Of a stretch of DNA of 64,000 nucleotides, positions 20,801 to 33,039 are shown piece by piece. The position numbers and the translations under genes are program-made. The stretch spans positions 70,460,971-70,524,970 of the forward strand of contig NC_092357.1 of the NCBI RefSeq assembly GCF_963676685.1, in the 5' to 3' direction. The notes below the pieces were generated by a model, which made no database searches, had not been told where the DNA came from, and saw nothing but the letters and a program-made list of their open reading frames with translations. Numbering within the stretch: the first letter of the stretch is position 1; the number at the start of each line of letters is the position of its first letter. The stretch is from Mytilus edulis. Its lineage: Eukaryota > Mollusca > Bivalvia > Mytilida > Mytilidae.

Positions 20801-22457
20801 ATATTTAAAGACTTAATACCAGTTCACGGAATGTTTTACCTCGCGATTTGTCCTGCTATTCATGTTAACTTATAACGGTCGTGATGAAAATAATTCCTGT
20901 ACTAGCGAGGCCGGAACTTTTCGTCAATATAAACTTGTGCATGAAATGGAGGTAATTGAAAGACGAATCCCAAACAGCAAAGAAAACCGTTTCATTGAAT
21001 AAATAAAAACCCGGGATTATATTTGCCGTTTTCGCGGACGATCCAGGAGTAGATTACTATACTTTAGAATGTATATCAGAAGTTAAACGCTATAGATGAC
21101 TTGGGAAATAATTCTCAAGCCAAGGTTCAAGTAATTGAAGGGGTGTATTTCGACAACTTATGTGCCAGGGAAAATACAATTCTATTCAAATTTTACCAAG
21201 GGTAAAAATGTTCTATTTACTTGCAGAGTGTCAGATATATTTGTATTGGTTGAATTAAGATATAGAAATTTTACAATGACAGATGATATGCACCTTGAAA
21301 GTTAAACATCCTATGATAAAACAAAAATATGAAAAACCGTATGCATGTACTTCCGTCCCATCTTTCCTTCCTACATTACTTGCGACAGTACTGCATTTTT
21401 AGTTGAAATAACTTAAAGAGTAAACATTATTAAATCGATTTCCACAACTCGAGGCAATTTTTGACATCACAAAACGAACAGAACCAGAATCAACCAACAA
21501 TATGAAAAACCGAATAAAACTTGCAAAAATTAAACGAAGTCAAAAACCCTCTTCGACGCCGCATGTTAAAGTGTAACGTCGTGTTAAAGGAATGTCGTGC
21601 CCAACGTTTGAAAGTAGAAATAGAGCTATCAATACTTCAATTCACCCTTATTACAAGAAGCCATGTAGTTTGCGCTTATAATAAGGGAGATGGAATGCTT
21701 GCCATGCAATGTCAGTCCTCATATATTTCCACGTCTTATTTGTTTATTTCAAACTTGTCTGGCTGTACAGCCCTTCCATGGCAGGTAACTCATAAAACTT
21801 AGACGGGATTTTAAAAATATATAAGTTTCTCACTGAAGGTATCCAAAGAAGGTAACCAAAGATTTTGCGACGATGCAAATATTAAACTTTACAATGTAAA
21901 TAAAAAATCTTCAACCAATGAATTCAAATAGCAAAACCTATGCAATTAACAAATATATACTTATTAAGCTTCATGTAAATTATTTAACAATGAAATACAT
22001 TAAATATGAAATTTGGATTTTTACCAAGGGAGCTAATAATTAATTAATAACACTGTCTGCCACACAGCATTTCGGGGACTCTCCCTTTTGGTATCTTTCC
22101 TCCCTCTTTTATAGCTGACTAATCGGGGGCTTTTCTCATTATTGGGGGCATGATGATGACCCATAGTTGTTAATTTCTGTGTCATTTAGTCTCTTGGCAA
22201 TCATAATACATATTCTTTTATATATAGCGATGTCGTTATTACGACATAGCTATGTCGTTTTAACGACATAGTGATGTCGTTATTACGACATGATATGTCG
22301 AAATTACGACATAGCGATGTCGTTATAACGACATGTTATGTCGAAATTACGACATAGCGATGTCGTAATAACGACATGTTATGTCGAAATTACGATATGC
22401 TATGTCGTAATAACGACATAAAAAAAAAATTTTGAATGGCCCTTATCGGCTTCCGTA
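17866..22457. mobile_element. 4.6-kb fold-back DNA element
   Basis: Termini 'tacggaagccgataagggcc' (17866) and its complement (ending 22457) are flanked by TTTGAC at 17860-17865 and 22458-22463, a 6-bp target duplication. Next to each end is an array of palindromic 'atgtcgtaattacgacat'-type words. Further in, 18990-19640 and about 21570-22250 are long inverted arms sharing, for example, 'gttattaattaattattagc' and 'gcaatcgtcg'-like sequence around 'gcatcgtcgcaaaatctttg'. The roughly 1.9-kb loop (19640-21570) has no transposase and no coding ORF. A non-autonomous element; the superfamily is undetermined. Confidence 0.85.
17876..18390. repeat. Duplicated palindromic array in left arm of fold-back element
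   Basis: A 210-bp unit starting at the element terminus is directly repeated (gggccattca at 17881 and 18091). Each unit carries about seven interlocking palindromes of 'tgtcgtaatttcgacata' and ends with 'ttatctacgttcatatccgt'. The last segment recurs inverted at 18343-18383, around a second nested inverted repeat ('gtacaccatgagg' / 'gaagggtgtac'). The whole stretch could extrude cruciforms. Confidence 0.8.
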
Positions 22458-25170
22458 TTTGACTTTCCATCTTTATTTTTTAATGTGTCTATAATTCGAG
22501 AGCCTTTTGTAAAAAAAAAACATACCAGAAGCCTTCGTTAAAAAAATAAAGTTTGAACATTATAGCAGAAAAAGGCTTATAAATTCATTAAAATTTATAT
22601 TTGAAATAGGATAAATAATCAAGAAAATGTTTATACGTCAGATACTGTACTTAAAGTACATTTAAAGACCAGGTTACATATATATTACATGCATACAGCA
22701 TAATAAAGCTGGTTTAATTTGAATGACTATCCATTAGGGATTTTTCGACGATAATTAATCAAATCTGACAAGTTTAATTAAAACTTGAAAATAATTCTTC
22801 GCCCGTAAACGATTTAACGTTACTGTACCCTCTTTATTTTTGTTGCATTCATGTCGCATGTGTGTCGGCAGTGTCAGCGCTTCTAATAGCTAACTTATTT
22901 TACACAAAATCGTGCACATGGTAGAAGGAAACTATAGTACAATATAAGCTGAGCTGGAAATTGCAATTGGTGAGTAGAAATGAATATTTTAATACATGTC
23001 TATCAGAATAATCATTGATCATGGATCATCACCCAAGAGTTTGAAGGAAAAATGTTCACATTTGTTAAATTTGTGCATACAGGTATGAATCGACGTTCCA
23101 ATACTCCACACTCTTGGATAGTAGCCTGTTCAAAGGCAAAGTAAGAATTTGGGCTTGTTAAAAAATTGTTCATGTGATTGGAACCCCCCCCTTTTTTCAT
23201 GTTTTTTGGAAGATCAATGCATGATTTAAAAAGTTACATATAAACTAGTATGGTTTAAACCCCCTTTTAAAAATGGCTGGATCCACCCCTGTTTATTGCC
23301 TAATATGCATTGACATGTGGGGTATTCACAATGGTATGGTTGTGCGGGATGGCCTATTACAACAGTTACAAGACCTAAACCCCTGATCGAGTAATCCTAC
23401 ATATTGTATGTTAATGTATTGATAACTGTCACGTCCTAAATTTGCATGAAATATTTGTCACTTTTTTTTTTTAACCAATAACCAACCAATCTTCACATGT
23501 TACGATGTAGTCCGAGACAAGCTTGTCTGGCAAGAGACAAGCTTGTCTGGCAAAACAGCCGTTTGGACGTCAGAGTAATCTCGGACTAGTTACGACGATG
23601 ATATACCTATTTATCTAGCCACTGGTGGGTGATGTACAATAATTATAATTTGTCACATATGTGTTATGAATACCTTCAACATGTTCAAGGCTTGGGTTTG
23701 TATATATGCAATAACCTCAAAATTGCCCGGGGCAAAACAAGAGTATATTGATATTGTGCCCTGACATGCCTGATTCCAAATGATGAGACGGCATTGCTCC
23801 TTAACAACAATTTTTAACACTTTTCATCTTTTGTGGTAAGAAATTTAAGATTTTACTGGGTATGATTCATTATTTTGTTATAAATGATTTGTTATGCTCT
23901 AAATTTTGTAGAACTTAAATATATGTTATAACAGAAGAAAAAGAAATTATGTTGAAATTTTTATTTTTATCTTTTGTATATTATTCACTGTCATGACTGT
24001 CATGACTAAATAAAAATTAGTTAAATAAGTGCCCGACACGTTATCATCAGTATGTTGATGGATTATAAAGAAGAAGAAGAATCTTATAAATACTATTTGC
24101 TTTGTCACCATGTCACGTTGGTAGTAATATTCAAGTTAACAAATTCTATTTTAATATAAAAAAAGTATTATAAATTGATCAAAACAAGTATAGTGCTATA
24201 GCCTCTATTAGACAGTAACCCTTCAATGAAGTATACACCTAAGAAAACATTGATATAGAATGAGAGAACATTTTGTTTTAGAAATAGAACCTCAAAAAAG
24301 GGTTTTATTCATTTCTTTACATCATTAAACTTTGTTGTCAAGCAAATTATGATTGCTAGTTTTTCTTGTAGATAAATACAAGTTTATATATAATAAATAC
24401 TTTATTCTTAATGTATATTTTTTTTGTAGATAAGATATCACATTGGTTTGAGCATGATTCCCAGCCAGATTCTGAAGCGGCATATATCATGTATATCAAT
24501 GTATATATAGGAAATATATAGTGTCACTAAGTTACTCTCATATGGTACCTCATTTGTACCTGTAGCTATAAATTGTGAAATGGTGGATTCATTCATAATT
24601 TTGTGTTACTTATTGGTTTGGAAATAACGTTGATAGAGCTAACAGCATTATGTCATGATGTACAGTTGATGGGATGATCTGATTGGACAAAAAGAAAATT
24701 GTGAAATGAACAAATAGCAAACTTACAATTCATAGAAAAAATGTAGGAAATACAATGTACTACATTACTTGGTGACAGAGCATACCTTTGATGTATATAT
24801 ATATATATTTGAAATAAGTAATATTAACAATTTGAAATAAAGAGAATTTAAAGTTTTCTAGGAATATTAGTAGTGCATCATATCTTAATTCCATGATTAT
24901 CTTGGATAGGTATATCATTAAAAATAGAAAATTGGAATAATGGAAATTTCTAGCTTTAGTGAATATCAATCATTGTCAATACTAAAAGTGCAGCATCATG
25001 ATCATACATCATCTGATTCACCTTGGATAATTATTCATTTGAAATAAGAATTTGGATATAATAAGAGTTTCTATGCTGCCATTGCTATTGTTGGCTACAT
25101 GTACCACCAGGGAGTGTTAAACCTCCTTTACTTTCCATGAGGGTATGTCACGGTCCATCACTATTGGTTA
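22458..25170. other. Intergenic DNA
   Basis: No gene. It holds a truncated '...ccccccccttttttcat...aaatggctggatccaccc' MITE fragment (23175-23290, same family as 47046-47206), a small palindromic element at 23511-23590, and (TA)n runs near 24795. The last 100 bases probably belong to the 5' end of the retroelement that follows. Confidence 0.4.
23511..23590. repeat. Short palindromic element with 'gtccgaga' ends
   Basis: 'gtagtccgagacaagcttg' on the left and 'aatctcggactagt' on the right form inverted ends about 80 bp apart. Inside, 'gagacaagcttgtctggcaa' occurs twice in tandem, each with the perfect palindrome 'gacaagcttgtc'. It looks like a very small MITE. Confidence 0.5.
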
Positions 25171-25185
25171 GTGTCATATATATGC

Positions 25186-27564
25186 ATGATAGTTTCTAAA
25201 ACTGTTCGTAAAAATCGTTCTCATGGACGCAGAAAAAATCGCAATCAAAGAAAATTTCGGACCAACCATACAAATATTTCGGACCTAATTTCCATTTCAA
25301 AAAACAACGGCAGACATTATCTGTTAACCAAGCTTTGTTCTTTACCTATAAATAAATTAAATAAAATTTTAGAGGATTGCAACACAATTTCATATTACAG
25401 TCCTAAGTATGAAATTGTCCAAATTATAATGGCATATTGTTATTCTAAACTGTTTCCAAAAATTGATCGCCCTGAAGATCATAAAAAACATTTTATTAAA
25501 ATAAAGTATGTCAATAAAGGTTTTGATTTTGTAAATATTGCCGGTATTTTTAACGACCATTCTGTTAAAGACCAAATTCCTGGATATTTTGATAATACTG
25601 AACTCCCTCTCATTTGTTATATTTACAAGAAATCTACCCGAAAATATGTGTTTAATTATAGCCAATTGTGTAAAGATGTAAATATCACTGAAAATACACC
25701 TATGTCGTGTAATTGCAGTAATTCAGAATACACCTATGGACCAATTTCCCATGTTATAACAGGAGACCTTAACATCGTTCGCGACCGAGAGTTAAAATCA
25801 TTCCTCAGTAAAGGACCTACATATCGTCCCCCGTCAACTGTTAACTGGAATGAGTGTCGTAATATCATCAACGACTCACTCCGCGCCTACTGTTTGAAAT
25901 GGGTAAAACGGGAAAAAGCTGACAAAAAATCTTTGGACTCTTTTTTTAATTCAGTAATGAAGATAGTTGATATTCGAATACAACATTTTAAAGAACATTT
26001 TACCCTCAACAAAAACTATAAAAACCCTATTTCGCGTATCAAAAATAAACTAACAGAACTAGCCAAGGAATTTGTTTTTGTCCCGGCTGATAAAGCTGCT
26101 AATAATATCATTATTGTTTGACGTAAATTTTATATAGAGGTTCTGCAAAAGGAAATCACGAATTCACCAACATTCCAACTGACTTCATTTTCAGAAAACG
26201 ACATCTGTAACAAACATAAACTTTTAGCTACTTCTTTACAAGCAGAACCAAACACAATGAAAGTCCCAACTATGTACTGGCTTCCGAAGCTGCACAAAAA
26301 ACCTTACAAATATAGATTTATTTCATCTTCCAGCCATTGTTCAACTACTAAATTGTCTGTTTTACTTACTAGTACACTTGGTACAATAAAAAACCTGATA
26401 ATAAATTGTTCAAATAAGGCCTTTGAAAATAGTGGAATTAATTACTTTTGGAGTGTCAAAAACTCGTTGGAAGTACTTGATAAATTGCAGGCATATATTG
26501 GTGATTTTGAATCTGTTCAAAGTTTTGATTTTTCTACCCTATATACCACTTTGCCTCATATTCTTATTAAGAAAAAATTCACATCCCTAATTAACTGGGC
26601 ATTTAAAAAGTCGGAATGCGAGTACATATGTTCAAACTCTTTTAGATCATTTTTTAGTAGCAATAAACAAAAGAACTATGTCAATTGGACATGCTTTGAT
26701 ACTATTTATGCACTTGAATTTTTACTTGATAACATTTTTGTTCGCTTTGGAGATTCCGTATATCGTCAAGTTATTGGAATTCCAATGGGGACTTACTGTG
26801 CACCACTTATTGCGGACCTGTTTTTGTATTGTTATGAGTTACAATTTATGACTAAAATTAGCAAAGACCCATCAAAACAACATTTGATACAAAAATTTAA
26901 CAACACTTTTAGATATTTGGATGATATATTGGCTCTAAATAATGACGACTTCAGTATGTATACTAAAGAAATTTATCCTGTAGAACTTACTTTAAATAAA
27001 GCTAATGATAACAATGACCACTGCCCTTTCCTCGATCTTGATATCTATATCATAAACAGGAAGCTTAATACAAAAATTTATGATAAAAGAGATGATTTTT
27101 CATTTCCTATTGTTAATTATCCATTTTTAGATGGTGACGTTCCCTTGTCACCATCTTATGGTGTTTATATATCTCAACTTGTACGATTCGCTCGTGTATG
27201 TAACAATGTATTAGATTTTAGCGAGAGAAATTTATGTATTACTGAAAAATTATTACACCAGGGTTTTCGATATCACAAACTGGTCAAAACATTTACTAAA
27301 TTTTATCACCGGTATAAGGAAATAATTCGTAAATATAACTCAACATGCAGACATCTTATACGTTCAGGTATTTCACATCCAAAATTTTATGGAAATATTC
27401 TTTATAAAGCACAAAAATGTCAGTATTCTCCTCAGAAACTAACAAAACCTTTAAATAGACTTATTAAAAGGGGATATAGTTACGATACTGTTGTCAGGTC
27501 ATTAAAGATTGCATATTTTGGCTTTAACATTGATTCACTGATAGGGTCTTTGCATCGGAACTAA
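25186..27564 (+). pseudogene. Penelope-like reverse transcriptase with one in-frame TGA
   Basis: One frame runs from ATG 25186 to TAA 27562-27564 (about 792 codons) and is interrupted once by TGA at 26119-26121. The N-terminal part is basic, then has a Cys cluster ('MSCNCSNSEYTYGP') and 'HVITGDLNIV'. After the stop come the RT landmarks: 'YWLPKLHKKPYKYRFI', motif A 'SFDFSTLYTTLPH', motif B 'IGIPMGTYCAPLIADLF', and motif C 'FRYLDDIL' with the catalytic YLDD. The C-terminus is a thumb-like basic region. No GIY-YIG endonuclease is visible after the RT, so it is an endonuclease-lacking or truncated Penelope-like element. The RT assignment is firm; the clade is inferred. A GTG upstream at 25171 is not the start. 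Confidence 0.85.
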
Positions 27565-28205
27565 ACACATTTATTTCTAAAAAAACAGTTGTTGGCATGA
27601 CACGGGTTATGTTCTTCTCATATATTTTATGATAGTATGATACTAAACCCCTAACGGGAGGGATTGTACCTGATATTCATATGATGAAGACATAATCTTT
27701 CAATCAGTTTAATTGAGGTCTGGAGCTGGCATGTCAGTTAACTGCTAGTAGTCTGTTGTTATTTATGTATTATTGTCATTTTATTTATTTTCTTTTGTTA
27801 CATCTTTTGACATCAGACTCGGACTTCTCTTGAACTGAATTTTAATGTGCGTATTGTTATTGTTTTACTTTTCTACATTGGCTAGAGGTATAGGGGGAGG
27901 GTTGAGATCTCATAAACATGTTTAACCCCGCCGCAATTTTGCGCCTGTCCCAAGTCAGGAGCCTCTGGCCTTTATTAGTCTTGTATGATTTTAAATTTTA
28001 GTTTCTTGTGTATAATTCGGAGTTTAGTATGACGTCCATTATCACTGTACTATTATGCATATTTTAGGGGCCAGCTGAAGGACACCTACGGGTGCGGGAA
28101 TTCTCGCTACATTGAAGACCCATTGGTTGCCTTCGGCTGTTGTTTGCTCTATGGTCGGGTGGTTGTCGCTTTGACATATTCACCATTTCCTTTCTCAATT
28201 TTATG
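27565..28205 (+). mobile_element. 3' tail of the Penelope-like element
   Basis: Non-coding DNA directly after the RT stop contains 'gtttaaccccgccgcaattt', 'ggagcctctggcctttatta' and 'ggtgcgggaattctcgctac', ending near 'tttctcaattttatgatg'. Shorter related copies of its end occur alone at 28895-28985 (minus) and 44155-44290 (plus), as expected for 5'-truncated retrocopies. The exact 3' end is not certain. Confidence 0.65.
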
Positions 28206-29371
28206 ATGATGGAAGTTTTTACCAACCTAGACAAGCTTTACAGCCCTGGCATGGTTGTTGGTTAGAGTCAAATGACAGCTTGCTGTATAGTTATAATAGT
28301 CTGAATGTATCTACATGTATTTTAATAATCTTCTAAATTACTGTTCATTCTGAAACTGGCATTTTATAATAGTAGTCAAACATATTAAACAATACATGTA
28401 CTTCAAAGTATCATTTTATTTTGTCTCGCCTTACACAAAAGTCATGAAAGTTGGTTGTATACAAGAAATTTGTATTACAGTCTTGGGGTGATGATGTAAG
28501 CTATTTTATAGAGCTTTACATTTTAAAAGCTAAAAGAGCTGGATGTTTCTTGTCTTGTATTCAGATGCTAGTAGCTAATTAATATGTTATGATGTTTCAG
28601 TTTGCCATTATATACATGTACATTGCACCTGACCCCATTTTCATGGTTCAATGACTGCATGTAAAATGTACTGTTACTTAATCAATGAAATGCTCTCTTA
28701 TACTGTATATTCTATATATGTAATTGGATACATTTTTTTGTATATATATGAGTATCTTGAAAGATCTACTTGTCTATCAGGTTGGGTTGACCTGACCTTG
28801 ACCTTCATGGATAATTTAAGTGATTAAGGTTATTTCAGTTTAATACAATGTTAACATTGTTTGGTTTGTTTCTCAGTTTATACTTCCTAATAAAATTGAC
28901 ACTGGAAATTGGGAATGTGCCAAAAAGACAACAACCCGACTACAGAGCAGACAATAGCCGAAGGTCATCAATGTTTCTCATAAGCTATAAGCTACATTGT
29001 ACATGTATAGGATCACTACTTTTGGCATAATTATGGAATAAATGTAAGTTGTACATGTTTGACATTTTTGAATGGCTTATTTCATCTGACAATGACACCA
29101 TTTTCATGGTTTTTATGTTTAGTCTTTTTCTCTGTTTCTATGGTTACTATAAACGTTTAACCATAAGTTTGGGGTATGGAAGAACTGTGTAAATTCAGAA
29201 ATTCATGAAATTCATGAAATTATCTGTCATATATCCATGATATCTGTCTGGCATGGTTATTTTGACTGGACTTCATTTAAATGGATTATTGATAATGTAA
29301 AGTTTATGTGATACTTATAGACTAGTAAAATCTTCTTATTACAGAATTTCAATAAAAAAGATCATGAATAA
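28206..29371. other. Intergenic DNA with a retroelement tail fragment
   Basis: No gene. 28895-28985 is a reverse-oriented fragment of the Penelope tail ('caaaaagacaacaacccgac', 'agcagacaatagccgaaggt'). The rest is AT-rich DNA with short repeats. Confidence 0.5.
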
Positions 29372-29464
29372 GGCCATATTTAAAAGAATGTCTGTTTCCC
29401 ATCCCAGGGGGCTTATTTTTGACCTGGGTGTGGGGAGGGGAAACAAACAATTTTTATTTTGGCC
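29372..29464. mobile_element. 93-bp MITE with TAA target duplication
   Basis: The ends 'ggccatatttaaaagaatgt' and 'aatttttattttggcc' form imperfect inverted repeats, with 'tgtttccc' / 'gggaaaca' just inside. TAA occurs at 29369-29371 and 29465-29467, consistent with a PIF/Harbinger-type duplication. A second copy, split by another repeat, is at 53782-55374. Confidence 0.7.
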
Positions 29465-32231
29465 TAAGGAGATATGGTGAGACAACTAACTATCAACCAT
29501 TTAAACCATGTAGACCAAGTGATTTACTTGTTAGTCACTATATAATAGGTCACTGCACACCCTTCAACAATGACCAAAAACTAAAACTTTATAATGAGCA
29601 CCCTATAAAAGGTTCAGCCTGTAATGAGGCATCTGACACAGTTAATGTAAAATATTCAGACGAGAAACCCAACAGTGATGACAATTTGATTTATTATACC
29701 ATACCCTCCCCCCCCCCCTTTGAAGTTAAATGTCTAATACCTTAGTGTACTGATATGAATAGTATTTTACTGGAAATGTTTCGGAAAATAGATATTGATG
29801 CTAACATAAATATTTTATCCAATAAAAAGACAGGAAATAAGTCGGTGAACCAAAAAGTTCAAATTTAATTGAAAATTAAAGTGCCCATGAACTTACTGAT
29901 CATGCACAAGTGATTCTATTCATAAAAAGTGTCCGTGTAATAACTAAGAAGAGTCTGTGTATCATCGAAAAAGAGTCTGTGTAACACCCGTTAATGTATT
30001 GTTTTTCTATAGCTCTGCAGAGGGGGGGGGGGGGGGGTCAAAGTCGTTCAAAGGTCACTGTACGGCCTTTAACAATGAGCAAAATCCATACAGCATTCTA
30101 GTACGGCATACGTTTTACCTTGAGCGAACTCTCTGTCTTGGTGATGTATCAATCATTTGCTTCAGGTCGATCCATTTCGCATCTCGTCATGAATATGCGT
30201 GATATATTTGCCACTGGACATTAAGGGAACAATCAATTTATCAGTTTCATTTAGAGATGCATGCTAATTATATATAGTTCTCAAATGATAATTGTCTAAA
30301 ATTGTTTCCATTTTTGTGTATTTTATTTTTAAGCGTAAATTTTAGAATTTCTTTCCGAATCTTTCTCTTTGCATTTATTTGTTTGTAAACATTTAATAAA
30401 GTAGTCCATGTCAGGGGTTAGATTGTATACCGCCAATCTAGGACAAGGGCAGTAGAACAGAAAACAGTCTCCATTGTATACATACATATGCATTTATGTT
30501 GAAGCGTAAAACAACGACATGTAGTTGAGCTCGTTTTGGTGAAACAATTACTGTCAAATCTTCATATATATATATATATATCTGGTAAAGTTGTCATAAA
30601 AGCAAAAACGGACGAAAAAGTTGGCAACAATTTATAATAAGACTAAACTTATTTTGGCCGTTTCGTTTCTTCTAAAGTGTTAAATTCAACCATGCGACTG
30701 GCTTACTTGGAGATTCAGGTGACCTTTTTCGTTTTTAGAAATTTCAATCGAAGTTCGTATATCCCTTCAACGATTTATTCAATTTTTTTTCAACATATAT
30801 ATAGCGCGAAACTCTCACTACACCATGCATAGACTATTTTTTTTTCGACCAAATGCGGCTGCTTATTTAAACAACCCAACAACCAAACGTCTGCACCCAA
30901 TTTTAGCAAAGATATACTGTCGAACGGGGTAAGTCAAGAGATGTGAATATTTCTATACCCAATCAATCATTTGGTTTTGAAAACAATTTTAAAGGTATAC
31001 ATTAATACGACATCAACCCAACGACACATATCAATCAAAACATTAAGAGTCAACACACAGATTTTTGTAATAGAAAGAAACCTATACAGAATAAAAAGCC
31101 TAAACCGCAACAAGACTAAATAATACGGGAGCAGTGATTTTTTTTTAGACAAAAATGCAAGTGTTCCGTAGAAATATTTCACGTACCATTTTTTTTTTAT
31201 TTCGATCGTTGAAAATTATAGCAGGTGTGATATAGATCAGTAGATTTAGGACAAAACTATAATATGGAAATATAATATGAAAATTAAGCCTGCTTTGTAC
31301 TAGACCGACACACTGAGATGGATTTTTAACGTGTAAGTTCACAAGCTAACAGTTCGAAAGAAAGAAAAAAAAAACTCTTTGTTAGACCCGTTTGGGATTC
31401 GGACTAAAATCCTCTCGCTGTCGAGGTGAACTTAATATTCTCACGAGACCAACCAGGAGAGAGGTCGCATAGTCATACCAAAAACTCGAGCATAATAAAC
31501 AATACAGTTTAACAGATTTATCACCGTTACTAATGCGATTTTAAAGTCATGATCGATCTTATCTAAATTAAATGCCGTTATGTGATGTTGGTATCTACAC
31601 GTATGAATAGAGATGGCCGACATCAGAGTAGATTGAGAGGACCATCGCTCTCTGCAAATTGAAAACTCTTTCTCAATTATGTTAGTGGTCCCACTGTAGC
31701 GAGCTGTTGCAAGGCTAAATTTCTATCTTATTAAATCTTCTCTCATTATCCAGTGGTATTTCAAGTTTACTTTTAATCTGATTGTCGAACGACTATTTGA
31801 AGTTCTCCCTATTATATTTAAAACTTGTGTTTTTCGTTATGAACACGAATGAAATATTTGCCACTGGACGTGACTGAGGTAAACAACAATGAATCACCAT
31901 CACTAAAATATAAGTATTTGTTCTCACAAAATACTTTGTAATTAATTAGAAGAATGATGACAATTTCTCATCTATTCACGTTTTGATCGAGCCGCTTCAA
32001 CCTCAAATCTTGCTGCATTTGTTTCACATTTAGGCTACTAGTATTAAATATTATTGTATTCATTGAAGTTTACATGCGTAGTTTTTTTTATTCAAAAGAA
32101 TAAATTAATATTTATAAATAAATTGGACTGAACAAACAACACTAATTATTTCGCATTTGCATGTAAAGCAGTTTAGAAAAATAAAAGATTGGATTTTGTT
32201 TTATATTAGCACACATTCAACGCATCCCCAC
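29465..32231. other. Intergenic DNA
   Basis: No gene. It includes C- and G-homopolymer tracts (29706-29718, 30019-30036), a (TA)n run near 30570, and two copies of a short mussel repeat with 'atatttgccactggac' (about 30205 and 31855). The many short ORFs have AT-driven composition. Confidence 0.4.
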
Positions 32232-32438
32232 TTAGGAGTCCTCTAAAAAGGTAAAATTTACCTGTATTGGAACATGTATGTCTGGTGTATGTATATCACT
32301 CGTTCCATCTACAATATACGGAAATGACACGACCGGGTATTGTAAAGCGGGTTGTGTAAAGTTTTGAGGGACTTTTAATGTCAAATTCATATCCCTGGGC
32401 GAAGAAATTACCAAGTTTGGAAAACACCGTGTGTACAC
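32232..32438 (-). pseudogene. Exon-like segment, copy A of an inverted pair
   Basis: The ORF encodes 'NLVISSPRDMNLTLKVPQNF' then 'YPVVSFPYIVDGTSDIHTPD', with normal protein-like composition. The same sequence, diverged, lies in inverted orientation at 34721-34906, where 'VSFPYIVDGT' and 'HTPDIQI' are kept. Both are probably fragments of one host or mobile gene. I do not recognise the protein. No splice sites were confirmed. Confidence 0.4.
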
Positions 32439-32689
32439 TGACGTATAAAAGTGTTTATGTCTTTCATGCTGTCTAGTCTGAGAATAAAAGTTTGAGCAGT
32501 TTTTGAAGGTAAAAAATAAAGGTTTAATATTATTGCAAAAGTCTGTGAATTATTGAAAATAGGACGTTCCGGAAAACACAAGTCGCTATATTAAATGCTT
32601 GTAAATCTCTGTTACATGTGGTGCGCTTCTGTTTAAATACCTTTCTGTTAATTAAGAAAGTGTAAAAATTGTTTATTCTTTAGTTTTCT

Positions 32690-32825
32690 ATGTTGTGTCA
32701 TGTGTACTATTGTTTTTCTGTTTGTCTTTTTCATTTTTAGCCATGGCGTTGTCAGTTTGTTTTGGATTTATGAGTTTGACTGTCCCTTTGGTATCTTTCG
32801 TCCCTCTTTTATTGAAATCCGGCTG
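32690..32825 (+). repeat. Dispersed mussel repeat fragment
   Basis: It contains 'tttttagccatggcgttgtc', 'ggatttatgagtttgactgt' and 'ccctttggtatctttcgtcc'. The last phrase recurs in the fold-back element (near 22080), and the complement of the first near 16850. I recall it as a widespread mussel repeat. Confidence 0.6.
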
Positions 32826-33039
32826 AAAAAAGGGAAAACGAATAGTGACTATCTAACTTATTTTTCAAATATCGAATACACAAATAAATCTCTAACCATC
32901 CACGCTTACAATTTGTTTTTACTGACAGGTGTCTGCTGGCATTCGATTGGATATCAGTTTTATGTAGGCGTAACAATTCATCCCTTTTATCCAATCAGCT
33001 GTCTTGTGTGCGATCTCATACGGTTCACATAGTCTAGTT

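Noticed and set aside
31380..31440. Possible tRNA ('gggattcggactaaaatcc')
   Set aside because: Stem lengths and loop positions do not fit a tRNA.
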